Shown here: piece after piece, positions 39,935 to 48,175 of the stretch
Layout of the letters: every line of letters starts with the position of its first letter
Numbering within the stretch: the stretch's first letter is position 1
Source: a virus
Virus record (IMG/VR): IMGVR_UViG_3300023235_000033
Coordinates: 1-49,898 of that record
DNA: 49,898 nt
Reading direction: 5' to 3' (one strand)
Notes under the pieces: generated by a model
Seen by the model: the letters and a program-made list of their open reading frames with translations, nothing else
What the model was told of the DNA's origin: nothing
Database searches by the model: none
Translations under genes and position numbers: made by a program

Positions 39935-41174
39935 GAAAAACGATACAAATATTGCTAGAATAAGGAATGGTGTAATTCAAAAAACCAAAACCTCAAAAAC
40001 CTCTGGTACTAAATCTACTAAGGGTCAATCTTTCTATGCCAATACTCACTTAAACCATAAAGCATCAGTCAGTGATGTGTTTGAGTTCGATGCGCCTGTT
40101 TACAGCGCAATTACAGCAGGAACTCTTCTTTTTGCAGGTCAGACCAATAAGTCAATTTTTGAACTCTACGGCAGGCCTCAAATAAAGTTTGCATTTTCAG
40201 CAAACAATGCTGTATTTTTGTCAGAGAACTACTTAGGAATGAGTCATGATATATACAAAGTTCCTTATACGGAAATTCTAAAGTATAGAGAGGTTCCAAG
40301 TCAGGAAAATTACGATATTGTAAAAGGAAGAATAGCTCAGCCTTTTATTTCATTTTCAGCATCAACAGCTATAACTACCACACTTACTAGCGAAGCCGTT
40401 CCATATGTGTTTTCGCCCGAACAAATAGATAAACCACTTAAAGGCAGGTCTGAAGAGATATTTGAGGACAAAGCAATGTATTTTTTCAATACTCGTCACG
40501 CTTTCAGAGAAGTCTTGAATACATATAAAAATGTAATTGGGATGAACGAAAAAAGCTTAAATTACAATCGGCTTCCGTCTTTCAAAACATTTGGTGATGA
40601 AAATATTATTGAATCTGGTTCTTGGAGCGGATTAACAGCTAAAGGGCTTTTCTTCACTTGTTTTTACCCGCCCTCTGTTCCTAAAGTGGAAAGCCCTAGA
40701 CCTGAAAGCTATTCAGCAGAAACATTTACTCCAGAATTCTTTTTCTCTAATGTGTCTGATGGGGATGAGTACTTGATAGAAATTACTTATCAAGCAGTTA
40801 ATAGTGGGTTTACTATATCTAGCGCCACTTCTAAGTATTTCTACTCCAAAGCGGAAACAAACAATAGCACAAGACGTGTAGCAAACGTTGAGAAAACATC
40901 GTTCATCTCAGAGACAACAAGAAGAGCTTCTGTTCCTTTGGTTCCAGGTTCAACATATTATTATCGGTTAGGAAATGTGAAATATGTTGTAAATCTGTTT
41001 GGAGTTAAACAGTCTATTATTTCATACACAGAGGCAACTCAGAGTCAAGTGTACTCTGGCCAGACAATTGGTTATATTGTGGATTCTCCAGCTGACTCTT
41101 CTGCGCCAAGCGAAGGTACAGGGGGTTCTGGGACTCAGACTACAGAATACGAAGGCTTGCCTCCTCAGAGGTGA
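39927..41174 (+). CDS. virion-like beta-rich protein (415 aa)
   Basis: The start ATG at 39927 overlaps the upstream stop as ATGGCTAA. N terminus is basic and polar, possibly disordered (KTKTSKTSGTKSTKGQ); residues about 245-385 have alternating strands with FYPP, EYLIEITYQAVN and STYYYRLGNVKYVV, reminiscent of fibronectin type III or similar sandwich folds. C terminus is Gly/Ser/Thr-rich. Not recognised; co-expressed with the tail I-like protein. Its TGA abuts the stop of the convergent gene with no spacer. Confidence 0.7.
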   Translation: MAKKNDTNIARIRNGVIQKTKTSKTSGTKSTKGQSFYANTHLNHKASVSDVFEFDAPVYSAITAGTLLFAGQTNKSIFELYGRPQIKFAFSANNAVFLSENYLGMSHDIYKVPYTEILKYREVPSQENYDIVKGRIAQPFISFSASTAITTTLTSEAVPYVFSPEQIDKPLKGRSEEIFEDKAMYFFNTRHAFREVLNTYKNVIGMNEKSLNYNRLPSFKTFGDENIIESGSWSGLTAKGLFFTCFYPPSVPKVESPRPESYSAETFTPEFFFSNVSDGDEYLIEITYQAVNSGFTISSATSKYFYSKAETNNSTRRVANVEKTSFISETTRRASVPLVPGSTYYYRLGNVKYVVNLFGVKQSIISYTEATQSQVYSGQTIGYIVDSPADSSAPSEGTGGSGTQTTEYEGLPPQR

Positions 41175-42047
41175 TTAGGAGTTTTGAACGTCGTCAAACG
41201 TTTGATTGAAGTCGATATTTCTGACTTCTCTCTTAATGTCAATCTCGCCAGTTCCAAACTGATTCTTCTTAGTGAGAAGACTGTATTGTCTCCAAAGATT
41301 CCCTTGTTCATCAAAGTAAGATAGTCGCCCAGTAAGATTGTCTCGGATAGAGTTCCCTGTGAGAACTCTGCCAAGGGTTTTAAGATTTTGGTCCACCATT
41401 TCGACTTCAATCATAACTGGGTCAAAGAAAGTGTTAGAGATTAAAATCGACTGACCAGCACTTCCAAGGCTTGGTTGTTGAGCATTGGATATTAAAGTGT
41501 TTTCGTCTGGCGTGACCGTCAAGAATAAACTTGTTCCATTCTGGTCTAACACATAAGATGTAGAGCTTGAGTTTGAGCTGGATGAATTCACAGATACATT
41601 TACCAAGTCGCTGGAAGTAACAATGCGGTGAAAGTTTTTTATTTTTATTCCGTTCTCGTCAATATACTCAAGGCGGTACCCAATTAAGCTTCCTGTGTCT
41701 TGAAAGTTTAATTTTGGAATAATTATTCCTTTTTTAGACATTTGTATTTCAGTGTCTGTATTGGTCACAACGATTGAACAATCAATTATTTGAGTTTGAA
41801 ATGTCTTTGGTTTGATGATTACTGTATAAAAACCAAGCTTATTAAAAATAGTAGCGGGGAGGCGAAGTTTATATGACCCGTCTGCGCCAATCATTTTTCG
41901 GAACTCGCTTTCTGTAATAGAACCAAAAAGAGGTTTAAATTGTAAATCTCCTACGACTTCATGAGAAGGCGTGAATGCATACAAGATGTCCACGTCATTA
42001 AAATCGACTGATGCAAGTGTTTTTGTTCCGTAAAGTCCTGTTGCCAT
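41175..42047 (-). CDS. hypothetical virion-like protein (290 aa)
   Basis: This is a 290-residue, beta-rich protein with Ser-rich low-complexity spacer near 150-165 and a strand-rich C-terminal third (RLSYFDEQGNLWRQYSLL). Not recognised. First residues MATGLYGTKTLASVDF look like an adhesin or baseplate-type start. Confidence 0.7.
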   Translation of the reverse strand: MATGLYGTKTLASVDFNDVDILYAFTPSHEVVGDLQFKPLFGSITESEFRKMIGADGSYKLRLPATIFNKLGFYTVIIKPKTFQTQIIDCSIVVTNTDTEIQMSKKGIIIPKLNFQDTGSLIGYRLEYIDENGIKIKNFHRIVTSSDLVNVSVNSSSSNSSSTSYVLDQNGTSLFLTVTPDENTLISNAQQPSLGSAGQSILISNTFFDPVMIEVEMVDQNLKTLGRVLTGNSIRDNLTGRLSYFDEQGNLWRQYSLLTKKNQFGTGEIDIKREVRNIDFNQTFDDVQNS

Positions 42048-42061
42048 GATTCTTATTTTCT

Positions 42062-42069
42062 ATAAATAG
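42062..42069 (-). promoter_or_regulatory. CTATTTAT box before 42047 gene
   Basis: CTATTTATAG in gene orientation, 14 bp before the ATG. Confidence 0.4.
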
Positions 42070-42122
42070 TGACGCTGAATTATCTTTCTATGTCTACGTC
42101 GAATTTGGTGGATAAAATATTT

Positions 42123-43877
42123 TTACCCGTCTGTTCCATCGTCAATTGGAGATGCGATTTCAAACGGGATTCCTGTCCATAGTGGAGACATGTAACTTGT
42201 ATTTGCTCCTCCACACACGGGGTTGAAATCATTGAATTTTATAAATTCAAATCCTCCATAATCAGTTTCAGACTCTGTGTCATCTAATAATATAGCTCCA
42301 AGCACTCTAATATTGTATACATTTTCTTCTCCACTGAATTCATTTGTGCATAAGCTGCCGTTGTATCTGGTTAAAACTGATACGTAATATCCAGCTAGAT
42401 AGTCTTTGTTGACTTGGGATTCAAAAACATTGCCGTAATTAGTGAATTCGAAAGTCCCTATCTCGACTTCCCCGCCGCTCCCGTTTTTAAGAACGAAGCC
42501 ATGTGAGTACATATTGTCTCCGTCTGGGTTTGTATATCCTTCATTGTTGTATTTAATGTTGATGCTGTATAAGGATTGAGCGTAAAGCCTCTCGATGGCC
42601 TCTGTTCCTGTTTGAGGAATGATTTCACCAGCCTCAATTAGCTGAGAGTTTGATGGCAGCGAAATTTCAAAATCTACGCCACTTACTGGGACTTCAAAAG
42701 TTCCTCCTGGCTGCACTAAGGTATTATCCCATAAAATATCAAATTCTCCGTTATTTGTTATCTTTAAAGAAATGTCATCTAACCCACCGTTGAATGATGG
42801 CCCAAACCTGTATGTGGGGAAATTATCATAATTGGCTTCTGCAAAACCATTTTCTTCATTGCTAACATTTTCTAAGTACACATTTCCGTATTTCAGAGCC
42901 CATCCATTCTGTGTCTCGTTTAAGTCTTGTGGGATTTCGCTAGAAACTGGGCTTCTTAACTGGAGCTGGCCGCCTATTGTTGGTCCTTTTTGTCTATAAA
43001 AGTCTCCAAAATTTATCGTTGTCCATCTTCTGTTTATAGAGAGCGAATTGTTTTCCACATACATTAGTGCGTTTTTATAAGCTCCTTGATTTGTATCTAA
43101 CTCCACTTTTATAGTGTTTTCTATTGTGACAACTATGACTGGAGAAGTGTTTAAAACAGAGTTTGCTATATTTTCAATAAGCACATCTTTTGTCTGTTCT
43201 CCAATCTCAAATTGAACAGGTATGGATGTTATTAAGCCTGCAAATCTCCCATCAAAATTAGGTGTACTAAGTCGATAGAGTTTTACGCTTAAACGTTCGA
43301 CTCCGCCCTCAGACTGATTGTTTAAGCCAAGTTTTAATGTAACGGGGCTGTCTGTATCATAGAAGTAGCTCAGATATTGAGTTATTCCATTTGACAAGAG
43401 AGAGCTGTCTTCTGTCTCTAAGAAAGAAACTTTGTTAAATATTGTTTCATCCTCAATGACAACTGTTATTGTAGAGTTTGATTCTTTTGGTAAACAATTT
43501 ATTGCTCCAACCAAAGCTAAACTGAAATCTTCGTCTCTTCCGACTTCTAGCTCAAAATCTTTTTTAAGCTCCACAAACACAGTTTTGATTTGCTCTCCCT
43601 CTGCCCAATTTAAAACAATTGGCAAGTTTATCCCTACGTCTTCAAGTCCAGCTGCGCCAGGAATAAATACCACACTGACGCTTTCTCTCCCTTTTTCAGA
43701 AGAAGCAAGTAGTGATACATCTATCCTAATGGAGGTGTTCTCTGGAGCTCGTCTAAATGTTTCTGTAAAAAACACAGTCGGAACCTTTGTCTCTGAATAG
43801 AGAAAATTCTCATTTAACTCCAGGTTTGTATCTACGAAACACTGTAGTATTGTTGATATCTTATTTGACTCCTCCAT
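42123..43877 (-). CDS. virion-like protein with Calx-beta-like domains
   Basis: This is a 584-residue protein. Two segments (about residues 30-150 and 165-265) show the Calx-beta pattern: strand, then an F/W-x-x-GE-Q-x-K-x-V turn (NWAEGEQIKTVFVEL; FEIGEQTKDVLIEN), then an IEN/VIE-x-T end. Calx-beta domains are Ca-binding beta sandwiches found in adhesins. The remainder is beta-rich with several Gly-Asn turns. The role is probably virion surface or baseplate; domains are called by eye. Confidence 0.65.
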   Translation of the reverse strand: MEESNKISTILQCFVDTNLELNENFLYSETKVPTVFFTETFRRAPENTSIRIDVSLLASSEKGRESVSVVFIPGAAGLEDVGINLPIVLNWAEGEQIKTVFVELKKDFELEVGRDEDFSLALVGAINCLPKESNSTITVVIEDETIFNKVSFLETEDSSLLSNGITQYLSYFYDTDSPVTLKLGLNNQSEGGVERLSVKLYRLSTPNFDGRFAGLITSIPVQFEIGEQTKDVLIENIANSVLNTSPVIVVTIENTIKVELDTNQGAYKNALMYVENNSLSINRRWTTINFGDFYRQKGPTIGGQLQLRSPVSSEIPQDLNETQNGWALKYGNVYLENVSNEENGFAEANYDNFPTYRFGPSFNGGLDDISLKITNNGEFDILWDNTLVQPGGTFEVPVSGVDFEISLPSNSQLIEAGEIIPQTGTEAIERLYAQSLYSINIKYNNEGYTNPDGDNMYSHGFVLKNGSGGEVEIGTFEFTNYGNVFESQVNKDYLAGYYVSVLTRYNGSLCTNEFSGEENVYNIRVLGAILLDDTESETDYGGFEFIKFNDFNPVCGGANTSYMSPLWTGIPFEIASPIDDGTDG

Positions 43878-44626
43878 TATCTTTCTTCTGAGGTTTCAGG
43901 GCTGGATAGACTGCTTCCAGCTGCATTTGTTTCAATAGGAAGCTCTTCTCCAGTGGGGTTTATTAGATTTAAAAATGTTCTCACCATTTCTCCAGACTGA
44001 ATATCTGTCAAGCCTTGCGATGTTAAATAGTGCTCTACTGGGTTAAGTCTTGAATCTACGTAGTCGTTGCAAACTTTAAATTTACTTCTAGGCAATTGAC
44101 TGTGGCTAAAGTTTAATTTTACAGGGATATAATAGCTGTCTTGAATGTTTATTGGGACAAGCTCTTCTCTAGGTGTGTCAATTCTTATTTGGCTCAAAAG
44201 ACTTTCAGGGAGCCCTGTCATTGGTTTTGTTGTAACATCTCCTTCCCACTTAAACCATCCATCATTCACGATTATTGAGATAGTGTTTGCAAGAGATTCA
44301 TCGATAGCTGCCGTAACAGACACTTGTTGCCCCTGAAGTTCTGATTCAAAAAATTTATTAAACACCGCTTGAAGCTTTGAGTCGTCATAAAATATTTCCA
44401 GAAACTCAGCCTCAGTTGTGGCTCCTTTAATAAATACAATGAACTGGTCAATAATAAGCTGATTCTGGGGGTCGTTTAGATAAGCGCGTACATTGAACTC
44501 ACTGGTCAACCCGCCGCCTAAGTTTTGAGTATAGACATAATAGTTGTTTTGCAGGTCAAGGCCGCTATTGACGACTGGTCCATTTGTTTTAAATCTTTTG
44601 TTTATAATTATGTTGTGCTTCTGCAT
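43877..44626 (-). CDS. hypothetical virion-like protein (249 aa)
   Basis: This is a 249-residue unknown protein with mixed alpha/beta composition, an N-terminal basic strand (NIIINKRFKTNGPV) and a Ser/Glu-rich end. Start and stop junctions on both sides use the TAATG overlap, coupling it to the 42123 and 44626 genes. No motif recognised. Confidence 0.7.
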   Translation of the reverse strand: MQKHNIIINKRFKTNGPVVNSGLDLQNNYYVYTQNLGGGLTSEFNVRAYLNDPQNQLIIDQFIVFIKGATTEAEFLEIFYDDSKLQAVFNKFFESELQGQQVSVTAAIDESLANTISIIVNDGWFKWEGDVTTKPMTGLPESLLSQIRIDTPREELVPINIQDSYYIPVKLNFSHSQLPRSKFKVCNDYVDSRLNPVEHYLTSQGLTDIQSGEMVRTFLNLINPTGEELPIETNAAGSSLSSPETSEER

Positions 44627-45147
44627 TATCTATTAATAGCTGTTTTCAATACCTCTGCTTTTGAGATAATGTTGGTTAGATTTATCTGAGCCTTTTCTAT
44701 GTCATATATCGTTGTGTCGCTCCCAAGCACACTTGCCCACGGCAGCTCATTTCTCCCTCCAGAGTCGAACCAGTTTTTTAATTCATCATCACTTAAAAAC
44801 GATACATCAAATCTTACACTTCGAATAAAGTTTAATTGAGAAAAACTTAAATCTTCTCCATTGTTGACTTTGTTTCTGGCGATGTCATCGAAAAAGCCGT
44901 ATTCCAAAAAGTATGGATTTATTTCTTGCCTTGGGATTTTTTTTATACCAGTGTCAATTTGTGTGTCAACATACTCATGTATCTCAAACGTTTGATTGAG
45001 GTTTACATTGATGTAAAAATCAAACTCAGGCCGCATACCTAAGCTTCTAGTTGAGACTTGAAACACGCCGTAGCCTTGAGTGAAGGCTGAACTCGGCCTC
45101 ACGTCTATGTATATTTGAGTTTTTACTATGTCGTTTTGATATGTCAT
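44626..45147 (-). CDS. hypothetical virion-like protein (173 aa)
   Basis: This is a 173-residue unknown protein. Strands near the start (TQIYIDVRPSS, YGVFQVSTRSLG) and an acidic helical middle (NFIRSVRFDVSFLSDDEL). Overlaps the next gene by the TAATG junction. A TTATTTAT box lies 5 bp upstream. Confidence 0.7.
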   Translation of the reverse strand: MTYQNDIVKTQIYIDVRPSSAFTQGYGVFQVSTRSLGMRPEFDFYINVNLNQTFEIHEYVDTQIDTGIKKIPRQEINPYFLEYGFFDDIARNKVNNGEDLSFSQLNFIRSVRFDVSFLSDDELKNWFDSGGRNELPWASVLGSDTTIYDIEKAQINLTNIISKAEVLKTAINR

Positions 45148-45152
45148 CTATT

Positions 45153-45160
45153 ATAAATAA
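45153..45160 (-). promoter_or_regulatory. TTATTTAT box before 45147 gene
   Basis: TTATTTAT in gene orientation, ending 5 bp before the ATG, closer than the other boxes. Confidence 0.25.
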
Positions 45161-45170
45161 CCTGTTTCAA

Positions 45171-48100
45171 TTATTCTATGTTAAATCTAAAGCCTCCGAG
45201 ACCATTTCTTCCTGTGTTTAGTTCTCCGACCTCTATTCCAGGCGCAAATTGTTTTGCTTTTAAAGAGAAAGGGTTTATATCAGGCTCTTCTTCAGTCTCT
45301 AAATCGAGCACTTCTTCAAAAATGTCTGATAAAAAATCTCCCAGGGTTTCAATAAGGTTTGCATTTTCTCCCTCATTGTATCCGTCAAAGTTTACTAAAT
45401 TATCCAATTGAACGTTGAGTCCTGGAGTTTTGGAAACCAAGGTTAGCTTGTTGTTGGTGACACTTCCTGAAAAAGGTCCTTCTGGTACTTCATTGCCATT
45501 CCCCTCGTCGAGTCTTAGTCTCAGTATCGCATTTGGCTCCAATGGACCATTTTCATCCGACACTGGGATGGGGAAACCATTCCACCAAGTATTTGCAGCC
45601 CTTTTTGTAGCAGAACTCGAAGGTCCACCAACAGTAAGTGTGTATGCCCCATCGCCATTGCCTAGAGTTATGTCAAATGAACGTGTACCGTTAAAGTTGT
45701 TTCCAATATCAGACATGTCTTCAATCTGAACTTCCCATATAGCTCTTGTGTTTTGAGTAGATATGATTTCACTGGTGCATGGTATAGGGACTATGGGGGC
45801 GGCTCTAAATTCTCCCATAAACTCTATTTCATCGTTTTCATTCAGAAAAAACCCTTGCTGTGTTAAGTTTTCTTCGTTGAGAGGCAAAAGGCTTGACGAT
45901 AAAAGGAGAACCCCGTTTATGATAACACTTCCATATTCCATAATTTGATTTTGGTCAGGACTGAATGTGGCCTCATAATACGATACCCCTTTTAGGTCAT
46001 TAGCGTTTAATCTAAAATTACACTGCTCAAGAGTTGAGTCATATGGGTATAAAATGTCTCGATACCCCGTAACAAGGTATCTATCAACTACCGCCCCCTC
46101 CGTAGCTTGTATAGGAGCAGAAGGTATATAGGTTTCTTTGTAGCCTAATTTGTTGATTGTGAATTTGTATCTAGATTCCTGATTTTGGTTAGAATTGGCA
46201 TAGAGAGATACCCTCATTGGCATTTGAGGGTTCAATTGGAAAGTGTTCAAATAATTAACTAATGTGATTGGGTTCTTAGAAAACACAACTAGCCTCACTC
46301 CAGGGCTAGTTGATGTTAACGTTATTTTTCTTGCATCATCATCGAATACTGCTTTAAATGGTTTAGGGGTGCCATATAACCTATACCAGTCACTTGGTCC
46401 ATCATCTAGTCGAGACTTCATGTTTTCGTATATGTATTGAAAACTTCCGAGGGAAGTGGCAGCTATATCTGTTCCATTTATATTGATGTTCCCAACAGCG
46501 CTGATTGGCAAGTCATCTAATGAATTAATTAACACATCTTCATAAATAATTTCAACCTTGTGAAGGAGATTGTCTGAGTACGGGGTTTTTATTCTAAATG
46601 TCCTTGACTCCTGAGCCTCTATTGTAGAAGATGCGTCAGTACCTAGGAGTTCATTTGGAGGAATAATTGTTCGAATGCCTTCATTTGTAATCGTGAGGTC
46701 AAAGAAGTCATTTGTATAGAACTCTTCATTTCGGCCTTGCCAAAAGTTTCCATTCCTCAAAATTGAGGGGCCAGGCGCTGTTCTATCGAAGTCTTCATCA
46801 GCTGTTATGTCATAAGAAGTTCTTCCAGTAAACCTTGCTCTGTTTTCCCAGATATTTCCAAAATTGTATCTTACTTCTTTTTGAACAGTATTGTCGAGAA
46901 GTGTAAGCCCGTGATAAGGAAATACTCCTTTTTCTACTCGGACCGCATTTTCTCCATCAATTTTAAAAAACTCATCTAACTCAATTTCAAAGTCGGTATT
47001 TGCTTGAAATGTAAACAACTTATTTTGTTCAATTGTGGTCCACTCCAAATCTAAGGGGAGGCTCACTTGATTGCCTTCATGAAATATAGATATATCAGGA
47101 GCTGTACCAACAAAATACCTTGAACTGTTTGTGTTGTCTGGGATATCAAAAAACTGAGCACTTAGGACTATTGCTGTAAAATCAAATTCTTCATTATCTC
47201 CAAAAAACCCTAGTGTGGATACTGCTTCAATAGTATATGCCCCTTGATAGTCTCCATCTAGTATTCGAAGGTTTTGTCCAACAGTAAAATATTGAAGGTT
47301 ATCAGGGAGAATAGGAATTAAAACAAATGCATTACCATTTAGAGCTGCTAGTGACTGGTCTTCTTGTTCAGGCGGAATATTAACCTCAAAAACCCTCTGT
47401 GGGTTATCTGCACCCAAACCAGACAAAACCCCTTGTGAATACCCTGCAAAGGGTGTATTGGGGCTCCATGTTAAAGTTAATCTTTCATTTCCGAAAGGGC
47501 TAAGTTTATCCAGAGACAAAGTGTGGTTCACAGACTGTCCTTCTGACAAGGTGGTTTCAGGGGCATCCCATGTGTATTTAGCAACTTTTTCCTCTATAAT
47601 ATCATAATCCAGTCTTATCCAGTGTTTGTTGAAGAAGAATGGAAAGTTGTTTTCTATTAACACTGAACTATCAAGATTGATGTCTAGCGTTTCGGTTCCG
47701 TATGGTGCAAAATTCCCTTCAGTATCATAGTGGACTAGCTTTTGACTCCAGCGCTGTTGCTTGTAGCTAAAATTGTCTGAATCTACTTGAAAGTAGACAT
47801 CATCAGAAAAGAAGCTATCAACCTCTAAAATATATTTTCCTCTCTTTTTTCCGAACACATTTTCTTTTCCATATGAAACAAGAGTTGTCTCAACAGAGTC
47901 TATTTCGTTCAAATACAAAGGGTCCGTAAACACTCTTATAGTTAAATTATTACAATCAATTATTGTACTAGATATTTCTCCGTAAATTCGAAAATTTCGA
48001 GACGCATTTCTTTCTTTTACAAATTGCTCGGCTAAGTCAAAGTTGTTGTCATATCGGCTTTGATTCATGTTTTTATAAGATTGAACCAAATCAATCTCTA

Positions 48101-48173
48101 AAAACAAATCAACATCCTCAGACGATGCGTTTTTTAAAGCCGTCAGTAATATTTTATGTTTCTTTTTATTCAT
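45171..48173 (-). CDS. large beta-rich virion protein (1000 aa)
   Basis: This is a 1000-residue protein with no enzyme motif. It is dominated by short strands and polar loops; a Calx-beta-like turn occurs near residue 210 (ETTLSEGQSVNHTLSL). The C terminus is acidic then Gly/Asn-rich (ETEEEPDINPF, NGLGGFRFNIE). Length and composition suit a baseplate-proximal or fibre protein. It lies 2 bp after the stop of the 48176 gene and is preceded by no box of its own, so it is probably part of that operon. Confidence 0.7.
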   Translation of the reverse strand: MNKKKHKILLTALKNASSEDVDLFLEIDLVQSYKNMNQSRYDNNFDLAEQFVKERNASRNFRIYGEISSTIIDCNNLTIRVFTDPLYLNEIDSVETTLVSYGKENVFGKKRGKYILEVDSFFSDDVYFQVDSDNFSYKQQRWSQKLVHYDTEGNFAPYGTETLDINLDSSVLIENNFPFFFNKHWIRLDYDIIEEKVAKYTWDAPETTLSEGQSVNHTLSLDKLSPFGNERLTLTWSPNTPFAGYSQGVLSGLGADNPQRVFEVNIPPEQEDQSLAALNGNAFVLIPILPDNLQYFTVGQNLRILDGDYQGAYTIEAVSTLGFFGDNEEFDFTAIVLSAQFFDIPDNTNSSRYFVGTAPDISIFHEGNQVSLPLDLEWTTIEQNKLFTFQANTDFEIELDEFFKIDGENAVRVEKGVFPYHGLTLLDNTVQKEVRYNFGNIWENRARFTGRTSYDITADEDFDRTAPGPSILRNGNFWQGRNEEFYTNDFFDLTITNEGIRTIIPPNELLGTDASSTIEAQESRTFRIKTPYSDNLLHKVEIIYEDVLINSLDDLPISAVGNININGTDIAATSLGSFQYIYENMKSRLDDGPSDWYRLYGTPKPFKAVFDDDARKITLTSTSPGVRLVVFSKNPITLVNYLNTFQLNPQMPMRVSLYANSNQNQESRYKFTINKLGYKETYIPSAPIQATEGAVVDRYLVTGYRDILYPYDSTLEQCNFRLNANDLKGVSYYEATFSPDQNQIMEYGSVIINGVLLLSSSLLPLNEENLTQQGFFLNENDEIEFMGEFRAAPIVPIPCTSEIISTQNTRAIWEVQIEDMSDIGNNFNGTRSFDITLGNGDGAYTLTVGGPSSSATKRAANTWWNGFPIPVSDENGPLEPNAILRLRLDEGNGNEVPEGPFSGSVTNNKLTLVSKTPGLNVQLDNLVNFDGYNEGENANLIETLGDFLSDIFEEVLDLETEEEPDINPFSLKAKQFAPGIEVGELNTGRNGLGGFRFNIE

Positions 48174-48175
48174 TA

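Noticed and set aside
9285-42069. T4-type late promoters (TATAAATA)
   Set aside because: On the plus strand the boxes read TATAAATA, but nearly all lie before minus-strand genes, so in the transcribed orientation they read TATTTATA. The T4 assignment would point the wrong way.
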